From the NCBI RefSeq assembly GCF_028993635.1, contig NZ_CP118631.1, positions 2,170,001 through 2,234,000 on the forward strand: a stretch of 64,000 nucleotides of DNA, given 5' to 3'. Position 1 is the first letter of the stretch, and each line of letters starts with the position of its first letter. Shown here one piece after another: positions 1 to 7,534 of the stretch. The position numbers and the translations under genes are program-made. The stretch comes from Mucilaginibacter sp. SJ (GTDB lineage Bacteria > Bacteroidota > Bacteroidia > Sphingobacteriales > Sphingobacteriaceae). The notes below the pieces were generated by a model that saw nothing but the letters and a program-made list of their open reading frames with translations, made no database searches and was not told the DNA's origin.

Positions 1-1665
1 ATAAGCGTAATTAACACGAAGTTTTAGCTCTTTCAGGAACGAGATTTCGGCAAAAGCGTTGGCCAGTGCACGATACTTTTTATTAAACCTGTCCGCTTCT
101 TGTATGGTAGCATAAGGGCTGTTGATATCTCCTAACTGGTTAGCAAAAGCTTTAGAAGTACCATAAGTACCATCAGGATTAACCAATGGTATTGCAGGGT
201 TAAAGCGTAGTGCAGAGAAGATTAAGCCTGTTTGCGAGTTGTTATTATCAAACCCAACGTTATTGGCATAGCTTAACTGGATATTTTCACCCAATTTCAA
301 CCATTCGGTTACCTTATGCTCTGAGTTGAAGCGGGTACTGAAGCGTTTAAAGTCGGTTTTATCAATGATGCCATCCTCATTATAAACCGAGGTAGACCAA
401 TAATAGTTAGATACGTCATTCCCGCCCTGAAGATTAACATCACCATTAATTACATGGCCTGTTTTCATAATGGCTCGCTGCCAGTCGGTTCTTTGAGTGG
501 CGTAATAGCTGTCGTTCCATGGCGCATCGATAGCAACACCATCATTGGTATAGCGTTCCCTTTTCAATGAATATAAATCGGGCGCGGTTAATAGTTTAAG
601 ATATTTGGTTGTATTAGAAAAACCGTTGTAAAAATTGATAGTAGTAGCTAATTTCTGATTATAAGTACCTCTTTTGGTGGTAACCAATACAACGCCGTTG
701 GCTGCACGCGTACCGTATATTGCGGCTGCTGATGCATCCTTCAATATATCAACGGACGCAATATCGTTGGGGTTGATATCGCTTAAAGCGTCAGGGTTGT
801 TGGTAGGCACACCATCAACAACAACAAGCGGGTTGGCATCGTTTAACGTACCGGTACCGCGGATACGGATACTTGAAGCAGCACCCGGCGAACCATCATT
901 ACGCACAATATTAACACCGGCGGCACGGCCATCCAAAGCCTGTGTTGCTGATGCTACAGGAAGATTTTGAATATCGGTACCTTTTACGCTTGCTACGGCA
1001 CCGGTAACATCTATCTTTTTAGTAGTACCATAACCTACTACCACGACTTCGGTTAAGGCAGATGGAAGGGCTACCAGGGTTATATTTAAAGTTTGATTTC
1101 CAGTTATAGTAACGATCTTCTTTTCATAACCGATATAAGATATTTCCAACACACCATTTACCGGTGCATCAATACTGAAATTACCATTTGCATCGGTAGT
1201 GGTGCCCTGATTAGTCCCTTGTAACCGAATATTCACGCCAATAAGCGGTTCGCCTTTGGCATCAACAACTTTTCCTTTTACAAGGGCAAGGCTTTTGGCA
1301 TCCTCCTGGTTGGCGATGATCACCACATGATCATCATTCATTTTGTAGGAAAGCTTATCATCAATAATAACGGCAAGCAGCTCATCAATTGTTGCGTCTT
1401 TTACATCCAGGTCAACCTTGCCCAGCTTTTTGATGGAAGCATAGTTGTAAAAGAAACGGTAATCGCTTTGTTTTTGAATTTTGGTAAGGATACTGCTTAC
1501 TTCAGCCTGTTTTAGGTTAAGCGTAAATTTCTGCTGCGAGTATACTTTTGCAGAAACTTGCACACAAGTAACCATGACCAATAAAAATACTGCTTTCATC
1601 AGCAAAATAACTTTGAGACATACGGGCGCGCCACGAAGCGGGAACACCCTTCTTGTTTTTTTCAT
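1..1665 (-). CDS. SusC/RagA-family TonB-dependent outer membrane receptor with STN domain (N-terminal part; cut by window edge)
   Basis: The minus frame is open from the ATG at 1665 to base 1 (555 codons), so the C-terminal barrel lies outside the window. It begins with an extended signal region (about residues 1-45, hydrophobic LLMKAVFLLVMVT). An STN (secretin/TonB short N-terminal) domain follows at about 47-120, then a carboxypeptidase-D regulatory-like beta domain at about 130-205 (VVDAKGEPLIGVNIRLQGT). Next come a TonB-box-like region (EVVVVGYGTTKK) and the plug with the SusC hallmarks VVDGVPT and AAAIYGTRAANGVVLVTTK. It should import a glycan or other large nutrient across the outer membrane using TonB energy. 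The STN domain normally contacts a FecR anti-sigma factor, and fecR and sigma genes lie directly upstream on the same strand. No SusD partner is visible because it would be outside the window. Family call is firm; substrate unknown. Confidence 0.95.
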   Translation of the reverse strand, partial: MKKTRRVFPLRGAPVCLKVILLMKAVFLLVMVTCVQVSAKVYSQQKFTLNLKQAEVSSILTKIQKQSDYRFFYNYASIKKLGKVDLDVKDATIDELLAVIIDDKLSYKMNDDHVVIIANQEDAKSLALVKGKVVDAKGEPLIGVNIRLQGTNQGTTTDANGNFSIDAPVNGVLEISYIGYEKKIVTITGNQTLNITLVALPSALTEVVVVGYGTTKKIDVTGAVASVKGTDIQNLPVASATQALDGRAAGVNIVRNDGSPGAASSIRIRGTGTLNDANPLVVVDGVPTNNPDALSDINPNDIASVDILKDASAAAIYGTRAANGVVLVTTKRGTYNQKLATTINFYNGFSNTTKYLKLLTAPDLYSLKRERYTNDGVAIDAPWNDSYYATQRTDWQRAIMKTGHVINGDVNLQGGNDVSNYYWSTSVYNEDGIIDKTDFKRFSTRFNSEHKVTEWLKLGENIQLSYANNVGFDNNNSQTGLIFSALRFNPAIPLVNPDGTYGTSKAFANQLGDINSPYATIQEADRFNKKYRALANAFAEISFLKELKLRVNYAY

Positions 1666-1691
1666 TACATTTGTTTTGAAAATAAATGGAT

Positions 1692-1723
1692 GGAGTAAGT
1701 GCTGTGTTACAATAGCTTACTCC
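1692..1723. promoter_or_regulatory. Inverted repeat in the gap between fecR-like and susC-like genes
   Basis: The arms GGAGTAAG (1692-1699) and CTTACTCC (1716-1723) flank 16 bases in the gap between the anti-sigma stop (1860) and the SusC start (1665). It could be a hairpin in a shared transcript or an operator for separate susC control. No T-run follows on the minus strand, so it is not a convincing terminator. Confidence 0.3.
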
Positions 1724-1859
1724 GTTAATAAAATCCTATTTGTTTGCGGGGAGGAGTGGCAGCTCTTCCCTTGTTTGTTTGAGGATGTTTCAGGAATCTG
1801 ACAGGTAAGTTTTCAATATCATAAGCGTTGGTTAAGTGGTTAGTTAATTTATTTTGTTT

Positions 1860-2921
1860 TTATTTTTTTGCAAGAAATACAGTTTTACCATCCACCCTGA
1901 ATTTGAACGGCGTTGTCATCTCAATAATACCTAAAGCCTCCTGCAGCGATTCCTTATCAAGCAAACCGCTTATCTGCTCGGTACGAAGCGCCTGATCTTC
2001 AAACACAACCTGCACGTTGTATTTGCGTTCAATTTGAGCAGCCACATCTTCAAACATCTCGTTGGTGAACAGGATGCGGTTATCAACCCAGGCTGTTTCT
2101 TTTACTTCATCGGGCCTAACATCCGGTAATTCGGTTACCTGGTATTCAATTTTACTCTCTTTAGGTTTCGCGCTTTTAGGCTCCCGGTTATTAACAACAA
2201 TCAGCTTTTCATTAGGCAGCAGAATGATCTTTTTTTCGGGATTGTTCTTTAATTCAACCTGCACCTTGCCTTTTAACAATGTGGTTTCCACGGTTTTATC
2301 ATTATTATAGGCCTTTACATTAAACACAGTTCCCAATACCTTTACAACAAGCCTGGCAGTATGTACCAGGAAAGGTTTCCTGGCATTTTTGGTTACTTCA
2401 AAAAAACCTTCGCCGGTAAGGCTTACATCACGGGTATTTTTTTCAAAAGCCTCGGGATATGAAAAGGTACTGCCTGCATTCAGCGTAACCTGTGTGCCAT
2501 CGGGTAATTTGAGCTTTTCGGTTTTGCCGTAAGGCACATGAATTTCATGTAATATATTTTCGGCGGTTAAAGTATCCTGCTGTGCCGCTCTGTTATAAAA
2601 TAAAACGCCTGTAGTAACAAGCACCAGTACCGCCGCAGCAACCCATTGCCACCTGAACATTGGTCTTACCTTAATATCAACCTCCATATTTTCGTTCGAG
2701 CTTTTGATCCGGTTCCAGATCTCTTCCAGGTTCCCGTTAATATCTTCAGGTTTTGCTTCGGCTGGTTGCGCACCGCTTCCTTTTAATGCATTAGTAACCT
2801 CGTACGTTTTTTTATAATTGGGAAATTGTTCAAGAAACATGTCGAGTTCGGCCAACTCTTCCGCACTGGCGCATTCGCCCATACTTTTAGCCATTAACTC
2901 AATAAACCTGGATTTGCTCAT
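1860..2921 (-). CDS. FecR-family anti-sigma factor (FecR + DUF4974)
   Basis: This 353-residue inner-membrane protein should hold the neighbouring ECF sigma factor until the STN domain of the TonB receptor signals substrate binding. The cytoplasmic N-terminus spans about residues 1-90. One membrane helix lies at about 91-109 (WQWVAAAVLVLVTTGVLFY). The periplasmic FecR domain spans about 125-220, with LPDGTQVTLNAGSTFSYPE and the GEGFFEV motif. The C-terminal DUF4974/STN-like domain spans about 285-352. Length and order are standard for Bacteroidota. The start ATG at 2921 has no competitor. It lies 240 bp downstream of the sigma gene, a gap filled partly by a palindromic repeat, and 195 bp upstream of the SusC gene. 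Confidence 0.95.
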   Translation of the reverse strand: MSKSRFIELMAKSMGECASAEELAELDMFLEQFPNYKKTYEVTNALKGSGAQPAEAKPEDINGNLEEIWNRIKSSNENMEVDIKVRPMFRWQWVAAAVLVLVTTGVLFYNRAAQQDTLTAENILHEIHVPYGKTEKLKLPDGTQVTLNAGSTFSYPEAFEKNTRDVSLTGEGFFEVTKNARKPFLVHTARLVVKVLGTVFNVKAYNNDKTVETTLLKGKVQVELKNNPEKKIILLPNEKLIVVNNREPKSAKPKESKIEYQVTELPDVRPDEVKETAWVDNRILFTNEMFEDVAAQIERKYNVQVVFEDQALRTEQISGLLDKESLQEALGIIEMTTPFKFRVDGKTVFLAKK

Positions 2922-3033
2922 AGTAATACGGTATTCAGCATTCAGGACACAGCTACCCCGGGTTTTTCCTAAAAGAAATTAAAATATTTTTTTGAGGGGG
3001 ATTCAAAAGATTCCGATACCAATAAGAACCTTC

Positions 3034-3136
3034 TTGCGCTCGTTTGCAACGAGCGCTTAATTTGGAATGGCGATTGCATCGCCAGTTGCGTTATAAACGC
3101 AAACCCAAGTTACGCACTCGTTGCAAACGAGCGCGA
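3034..3136. repeat. Nested palindromic REP/MITE-like element between sigma and anti-sigma genes
   Basis: About 100 bases hold four hairpins in a row. The first has arms GCGCTCGTT/AACGAGCGC (3036-3056). The second is TGGCGATTGCATCGCCA (3068-3084). The third is TTGCGTTATAAACGCAA (3086-3102). The fourth is CTCGTTGCAAACGAG (3117-3131), which is the reverse complement of the core of the first. The whole element is therefore itself an inverted repeat with internal hairpins. This layout resembles REP/BIME elements mobilised by RAYT transposases, but no transposase is present here. The element sits in the likely transcript of the sigma-fecR operon. Confidence 0.8.
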
Positions 3137-3161
3137 GCTTTGATGCTAAAAATTCAAAAAA

Positions 3162-3701
3162 CTACTTATTTCCGAGCGCCTCATCCAATTTCTTCAAAGC
3201 AATGGCCAACTGCGCAAATACGGTTTTGTTGGAGAGGCCAAGGATATCGGCTACCTCATTGCAGGAGAGATCATCCTCTTTAACCATTTTAAAAATGAGC
3301 TTACAACGGGGCGGCAAACTGTTTACAGCGTTTAAAACTCCAGCCTGCAGCTCTTTGCTGATGAGCAATTGTGCCGGATCAACCGATAAATGAAAATAAT
3401 AGGTTTCGGCAAGTTGAGCGTCGCGGTTTCTTTTTGAGGTGTTGCTTCGGATATGGTTAAGACAGGCATTTTTTATAGCCACATAAAAGTATACTTTAGG
3501 GTTCGAGATCTTGTTAAGCTTGTGGCGGCCAGTCCAGATATTTACAAAAAGGTCGTTGATAATCTCCTCGCAAGCTTCCTTATCGCCCAAAAAGGACCAG
3601 GCAAACTGATTCAGGTTATTGATCAGCAGCTTATATAGTTCATTAAAGGCAGATTCATCATTGTTATAATGAATGGAATCTATAAGTTCTTTAATCTCCA
3701 A
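3162..3701 (-). CDS. ECF RNA polymerase sigma factor (sigma-70 family, Bacteroidota type)
   Basis: This is a 179-residue extracytoplasmic-function sigma factor. Region 2 lies at about residues 20-90 (FNELYKLLINNLNQFAWSFL to NPKVYFYVAIKNACLNHIRS). Region 4 helix-turn-helix lies at about 120-175 (LPPRCKLIFKMVKEDDLSCN, then EVADILGLSNKTVFAQLAIA). It is the first gene of the sigma, anti-sigma, SusC series and should activate the receptor gene (and any polysaccharide or iron locus left of the window) when the receptor senses substrate. Length is normal. The divergent neighbour is the LytS-like kinase, 400 bp away. Confidence 0.95.
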   Translation of the reverse strand: MEIKELIDSIHYNNDESAFNELYKLLINNLNQFAWSFLGDKEACEEIINDLFVNIWTGRHKLNKISNPKVYFYVAIKNACLNHIRSNTSKRNRDAQLAETYYFHLSVDPAQLLISKELQAGVLNAVNSLPPRCKLIFKMVKEDDLSCNEVADILGLSNKTVFAQLAIALKKLDEALGNK

Positions 3702-3790
3702 TGTTGAGCGGCTTGCTTTTAAAGAGCACAGTTAACTGAAATAATGTACAATTTTAAGTAAAAAATCTCGATCAGAGCTATTTTCCCGGG

Positions 3791-3822
3791 TGATTTTATA
3801 CCGTAGAATTCGTATAAAATCA
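3791..3822. promoter_or_regulatory. Perfect 11-bp inverted repeat in the divergent sigma/kinase promoter region
   Basis: The arms TGATTTTATAC (3791-3801) and GTATAAAATCA (3812-3822) are perfect complements around a 10-bp spacer, which puts the half-site centres two helical turns apart. This fits a dimeric regulator site in the 398-bp region (3702-4099) between the divergent sigma and sensor-kinase genes. It is AT-rich with no T-run, so a terminator is unlikely. Which protein binds is unknown. Confidence 0.5.
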
Positions 3823-4007
3823 TTAGCCGGCGATATCATATCCAGCTACGCCTTGCTGATTTTCATGCTCCGAAATGTCCAATCCGGGAATCAAAACGCC
3901 CGGTTCAACCATAAACCCGCAATTCGATAGCACAACCCGTTGTAACTTGCCTCCAAAACGGAAATATTTAAGTTGTTTGGTCAAAACAGATTAAGATTAA
4001 CATCGCT

Positions 4008-4027
4008 TTCACCATCATGATGGTGAA
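4008..4027. promoter_or_regulatory. Perfect 20-bp palindrome upstream of the LytS-like kinase gene
   Basis: TTCACCATCATGATGGTGAA is exactly self-complementary and ends 72 bp before the kinase ATG at 4100. A 20-base perfect palindrome at this position is a good candidate operator. The LytTR regulator encoded downstream usually binds direct repeats, so another regulator is also possible. Confidence 0.5.
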
Positions 4028-4099
4028 TTTGGCTTACAGGCCGGGATTAACTTTATATTTGTACGGCAACCATCCATATTCCGTAACATATTGCAATAA

Positions 4100-5122
4100 A
4101 TGAAAGATACACCGTTTAAAATCTCTCCCGGAATTATATGGAGCAGTTCAATCTTCCTTGGCCTGCTGGCGTCTGTTCCCCAGATAGCTGAGCGCCACTT
4201 CAAGCCTGCCGAAGCAGCAGTTAATTCGGCAGTCACAGCTTCTTTTTCACTGTTTGTGTGGTATTATAATATATATACACTGCCAAAGCAATCGGGCAAT
4301 AAACAGCTGAATAAAAGTATTTCTTATTCCCGGCTCCTTACCACACTGGTAATAGGTATGGGGGTAATGCTGGCCTTAGCCTACATACAGCAACTGATAT
4401 TAACGCATCTGAATTTTGGCCCGGTGATGCTCATGATTGAGGTAAGGGGCATCCTCATTAACCTTGTATTTTACATGCTTATAAACCTGTTGTACCAGAA
4501 CTACCAAAACCAGCAGGTTAACGTTGAGCTGGAACGCATTAAAGCCGATAACCTTGGTGCACAATATGAGCTGTTGAAACAGCAGATCAACCCGCATTTC
4601 CTGTTTAATAGTCTCAATACCCTAAAGGCGATGGTTGAGACTAATGACCAACACTCGGTTGATTTCATCCTGAAACTCTCCAACTTTTATCGTTTTACGC
4701 TTGAAAGCCGCAAGTTGGACCTTATTCATTTATCCGACGAACTGGATATTGTTGACGCCTATAATTTTTTGCTCAAAGCCCGTTTTGAAGACGGTTTCAT
4801 TTTTACCAATACCATTAATGAGCAATATCGCGGTACGCTGATCCCTCCATTCACCTTACAACTCCTAATAGAAAATTGCATTAAACACAATGTAGTATCA
4901 TTAGATCATCCACTACATATCAAACTATATACCGAGGGCGATAACATTGTTATGGAAAACGAGATAAAACCCAAACGCTTTGAAGAACCATCGACAGGCG
5001 TTGGGCTTAAGAATATCAATTTGCGTTACGATCACCTGCTTGATAAACAAATAGAAATCATTGCCGGGGATAAAACATTCAAAGTTAAACTACCTATTAT
5101 ACATGAACATTATCATCATTGA
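4100..5122 (+). CDS. LytS-like sensor histidine kinase (His_kinase domain, PF06580 type)
   Basis: This 340-residue membrane kinase has about four helices in the first 132 residues (roughly 11-28, 43-60, 78-101, 111-132). A His_kinase domain follows, with the phospho-acceptor in QQINPHFLFNSLNTL (His166). The ATP-binding region includes the N-box LLIENCIKHNV and the glycine motif GVGLKNINLR. The N-terminal membrane domain carries no known ligand-binding fold that I recognise. The gene overlaps the next ATG by 20 bp, so kinase and LytTR regulator are translationally coupled and form one system. This pairing is standard in Bacteroidota; the signal is unknown. Confidence 0.93.
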   Translation: MKDTPFKISPGIIWSSSIFLGLLASVPQIAERHFKPAEAAVNSAVTASFSLFVWYYNIYTLPKQSGNKQLNKSISYSRLLTTLVIGMGVMLALAYIQQLILTHLNFGPVMLMIEVRGILINLVFYMLINLLYQNYQNQQVNVELERIKADNLGAQYELLKQQINPHFLFNSLNTLKAMVETNDQHSVDFILKLSNFYRFTLESRKLDLIHLSDELDIVDAYNFLLKARFEDGFIFTNTINEQYRGTLIPPFTLQLLIENCIKHNVVSLDHPLHIKLYTEGDNIVMENEIKPKRFEEPSTGVGLKNINLRYDHLLDKQIEIIAGDKTFKVKLPIIHEHYHH

Positions 5123-5864
5123 AGACGAATTAAAAGCAGCCCGCTCGCTTGAAGGTATCATATTACAATTAAGGCCGCACTCAAAAATAATTGCGAAGCT
5201 TCAGAGTGTTGAAAGCTCGGTTGCCTATCTTTCAGAGAACAAGCAGCCCGATCTTATTTTTATGGATATCCAACTGTCGGATGGTTTGTGTTTCGAGATT
5301 TTTAAATCGGTAAAGGTGTCCTGCCCTATTATTTTTTGTACCGCTTTTGATGAATACTCCTTAGAAGCATTTAAGGCCAACAGTGTTGACTACGTGCTTA
5401 AACCCTTCTCCAAAACAGATATTGCCGATGCCTTTAAAAAAGTAGATGAACTGCGGAATTTTTTTCAGCAGGGTTCGCTGCCCGATATCAGCAGTCTGTT
5501 ATCGCAGGTTACGCCTCCTGCAGGTAAAAAGAGCTTCCTGGTATTTAAAAACAACAAGTATATTACCGTACTTACCAATAACATCGCTTTCTTTTATATC
5601 CGCAACGAGCTATCAACCATCATGACATTTGATCAGCAGGAATACGTTGTTAACCAATCGCTCGACCAGATCAGCAGCCAGCTTTCGCCCGATCATTTTT
5701 TCAGGCTAAACAGGCAATACATTGTAAATTTTAGTGCGATAAAAGAAGTGGAACATTATTTTATGCGTAAGCTGTTTGTTAAGCTGGTGGTTCCTACTCC
5801 CGAAAAATTACTCATCAATAAAGAAAAAGCGCCGGTATTTTTAAGCTGGCTCGAGAATAGGTAG
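5103..5864 (+). CDS. LytTR-family response regulator
   Basis: Translation most likely starts at the ATG at 5103, giving MNIIIIEDELKAARSLEG, the expected first strand of a receiver domain. An earlier in-frame ATG at 5061 would add 14 unrelated residues inside the kinase gene. The receiver spans about residues 1-118, with acidic pocket E7/D8, phospho-acceptor Asp55 (LIFMDIQLSDG) and the conserved lysine in VDYVLKPFSK. The C-terminal LytTR DNA-binding domain spans about 148-250 (FFRLNRQYIVNFSAIKEVE). It is the partner of the overlapping LytS-like kinase. A heptameric inverted repeat begins at its stop codon. Confidence 0.95.
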   Translation: MNIIIIEDELKAARSLEGIILQLRPHSKIIAKLQSVESSVAYLSENKQPDLIFMDIQLSDGLCFEIFKSVKVSCPIIFCTAFDEYSLEAFKANSVDYVLKPFSKTDIADAFKKVDELRNFFQQGSLPDISSLLSQVTPPAGKKSFLVFKNNKYITVLTNNIAFFYIRNELSTIMTFDQQEYVVNQSLDQISSQLSPDHFFRLNRQYIVNFSAIKEVEHYFMRKLFVKLVVPTPEKLLINKEKAPVFLSWLENR

Positions 5865-5947
5865 TTCTAAGTCGGAAGTCTTAAGTCGAAAGTTCTAAGT
5901 TTCAATAAAAAGACTTTCGACTTGAGACTTAGAACTTTCGACTTAAC
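5863..5947. repeat. Heptamer-phased inverted repeat
   Basis: The left arm is six degenerate 7-mers of form AGTNNNA (for example AGTCGGA, AGTCTTA, AGTCGAA, AGTTCTA) from 5863 to 5904. The right arm is five 7-mers of form ACTTNNN from 5913 to 5947. The 19 bases TAAGTCGAAAGTTCTAAGT (5882-5900) are perfectly complementary to 5927-5945. The element starts on the last base of the codon before the stop and ends at a normal terminator. It belongs to a family of 7-bp-period repeats seen elsewhere in this window. Confidence 0.8.
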
Positions 5948-5990
5948 AAAAGCCCAACTGAACAGTAGATATGTCCGGTTGGGCTTTTTT
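5948..5990 (+). terminator. Rho-independent terminator after the LytTR gene
   Basis: The stem AAAGCCCAAC (5949-5958) pairs with GTTGGGCTTT (5978-5987), with a 19-base loop and a T-run to 5990. It lies about 85 bp after the regulator stop and ends the kinase-regulator operon. Confidence 0.85.
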
Positions 5991-6047
5991 ATGCTGTTTT
6001 GGCGGCTATTTCAAGGCTAATTTTGAGTAAATAAAAAATCGAGAGAT

Positions 6048-6848
6048 ATGAAAACCTTAAAAATTTTTAGCTTTTGTGTTAGTGCCGTAGCACTGGCGCT
6101 TGCTACTGCAGCTTACGCTAATCGTAAAATAAATGCCCCTAAAACTGAAAATACCGCTACGCCCGGAAAAGGTTTTGCTTTGGTAGAATTGTTTACCTCA
6201 GAAGGATGCTCAAGCTGTCCTCCTGCTGATGAATTACTGGCCAGGATCCAAAAAGAATCACAGGACAAACCCGTTTACATATTGGCTTACCATGTGGACT
6301 ATTGGAATAACCTCGGCTGGAAAGATGTATTCAGCAATGCCATGTTTTCAAAACGCCAAAAGGAATATAGCTACCATTTAAATGCCCAGGTTTATACACC
6401 TCAGGTTATTGTTAATGGTAAAACCGAAATGGTAGGTTCGGATGAACCTACACTTCGTGAAGCCATTTCAAGTGCTTTAACAACAGCACAAACAGTACAG
6501 GTTTCCTTAAAAGGGCAACAAACCGGCGATAAGCTTGCTGTAAATTACGAACTATCAGGCAACACTGATAACCAGCAATTGCTGATAGCCATTGTGCAAA
6601 AAACAGCCATCAGCAAAGTTGCACGCGGCGAAAACGAAGGCAGAACTTTATCGCACGCCCAAATAGTGCGCGACTTAAAAACAATTGCCCTAAGCCAGGC
6701 AAAAAAAGGCCAAACCATCATCAACGTTCCTAAAGAGTTTAATCAGCAAGGTTGGGAGGTAGTTGGCTTTATACAAAATAAAGATAATGGCGAGGTTTTA
6801 ACAGCAACAAAAGCCGTTTTAACCAGCGAAGCAGTTGCCAAATTATAA
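6048..6848 (+). CDS. DUF1223 domain secreted protein (thioredoxin-like fold)
   Basis: This 266-residue protein has an N-terminal signal peptide (about 1-24, FCVSAVALALATAAYA). A DUF1223 domain begins with VELFTSEGCSSCPPADELLA, where Cys54 and Cys57 form a CSSC pair at the end of the first strand as in thioredoxin-like proteins. ILAYHVDYWNNLGWKDVFS and YTPQVIVNGKTEMVGSD are also typical of the family. Function is not established; a periplasmic thiol-redox or metal-handling role is plausible. A 50-codon gene for another exported cysteine-containing peptide follows 20 bp downstream. Confidence 0.9.
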   Translation: MKTLKIFSFCVSAVALALATAAYANRKINAPKTENTATPGKGFALVELFTSEGCSSCPPADELLARIQKESQDKPVYILAYHVDYWNNLGWKDVFSNAMFSKRQKEYSYHLNAQVYTPQVIVNGKTEMVGSDEPTLREAISSALTTAQTVQVSLKGQQTGDKLAVNYELSGNTDNQQLLIAIVQKTAISKVARGENEGRTLSHAQIVRDLKTIALSQAKKGQTIINVPKEFNQQGWEVVGFIQNKDNGEVLTATKAVLTSEAVAKL

Positions 6849-6868
6849 CAAACATAAATTCAAAAATC

Positions 6869-7021
6869 ATGAGCAAGTTGAAACAAGGCCGGTTATTGAT
6901 GGGCTTTCTGTCACTATTCTCATTATCATTCCTCACAAGGGCGCCATTCGAGCGCAACCCGCAGGATTGCGAAATGACCTGCGTTCCGGGAAGGAGAAAA
7001 AAACCGGCAGAAAATAATTAA
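6869..7021 (+). CDS. Small exported peptide with a CxxxC motif (50 residues)
   Basis: The ATG at 6869 opens a 50-codon frame ending in TAA at 7019-7021. The product starts MSKLKQGRLLMGFLSLFSLS, an N-terminal positive stretch plus hydrophobic core like a signal peptide or single membrane anchor. It then has a short polar tail with Cys34 and Cys38 (DCEMTCVPGRRKK). It lies 20 bp after the DUF1223 gene and 14 bp before a strong terminator, so it is almost certainly co-transcribed with it. I do not recognise a family. The position between gene and terminator, good codon use and a signal-like N-terminus support a real gene. Confidence 0.6.
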   Translation: MSKLKQGRLLMGFLSLFSLSFLTRAPFERNPQDCEMTCVPGRRKKPAENN

Positions 7022-7034
7022 ATAAATCTCATAT

Positions 7035-7070
7035 AAACACGAGCGACCCGAAATGGGTCGCTTGTGTTTT
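7035..7070 (+). terminator. Strong Rho-independent terminator
   Basis: A 13-bp near-perfect stem (ACACGAGCGACCC with GGGTCGCTTGTGT, one G-T pair) with loop GAAAT is followed by TTTT. It ends the DUF1223/small-peptide transcript just before the next gene. Confidence 0.9.
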
Positions 7071-7084
7071 GAATAAATACTATC

Positions 7085-7501
7085 ATGAAAAAATTACTGC
7101 TAATAGCCATAACCACATTTTGCAGTATAGGTGCCTATGCACAGGCAAATGAATTAAACTGTACAGAACAGGCCTTTACTTTTAAAATAAACCTGCCGAC
7201 AGGAGGACACAACTATTCCTCCAAAACAGGCCGCTTTGATGCTTCACAATTATCACCGGAGTTCAGGTTGCCGGGGCCTAATTCCGGTAAACAAAATCAA
7301 GCGGATAACATGCGTCCTGTCGGCTTAAACAAAAAACCTGATCCGTACACAGCTTATTATTCGGCCGATAACATCCTGCTTAAAAAGATGACACTTCCAT
7401 ACCCGAAAGTAAACATTGTAACAGGTAAATTTAGCCATACAACCTATGATCATTTTAAGCTATTGCCAATGCCAGCTATAAATACATTTACTCCGCTTTG
7501 A
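7085..7501 (+). CDS. Small secreted protein of unknown function
   Basis: This 138-residue product has a clear signal peptide (MKKLLLIAITTFCSIGAYAQ, cleavage after about residue 20) and one cysteine in the mature part (NCTEQ). No domain is recognisable. It is rich in Asn, Pro and Lys and looks like a small soluble periplasmic or secreted protein. It lies 34 bp before the UPF0173 hydrolase gene and after a terminator, so it may head a two-gene transcript. Function unknown. Confidence 0.7.
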   Translation: MKKLLLIAITTFCSIGAYAQANELNCTEQAFTFKINLPTGGHNYSSKTGRFDASQLSPEFRLPGPNSGKQNQADNMRPVGLNKKPDPYTAYYSADNILLKKMTLPYPKVNIVTGKFSHTTYDHFKLLPMPAINTFTPL

Positions 7502-7534
7502 AACTAATCATCATTAACATAAAAAAGCAAACCA

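Noticed and set aside
674..970. Plus-strand frame of 98 codons over the SusC gene
   Set aside because: It is opposite to the plug-coding region of the receptor and has no domain; a shadow frame.
5061..5102. Upstream ATG for the LytTR regulator
   Set aside because: It would add 14 residues unlike a receiver domain. The ATG at 5103 gives the canonical first strand, and overlap with the kinase stop supports coupling.
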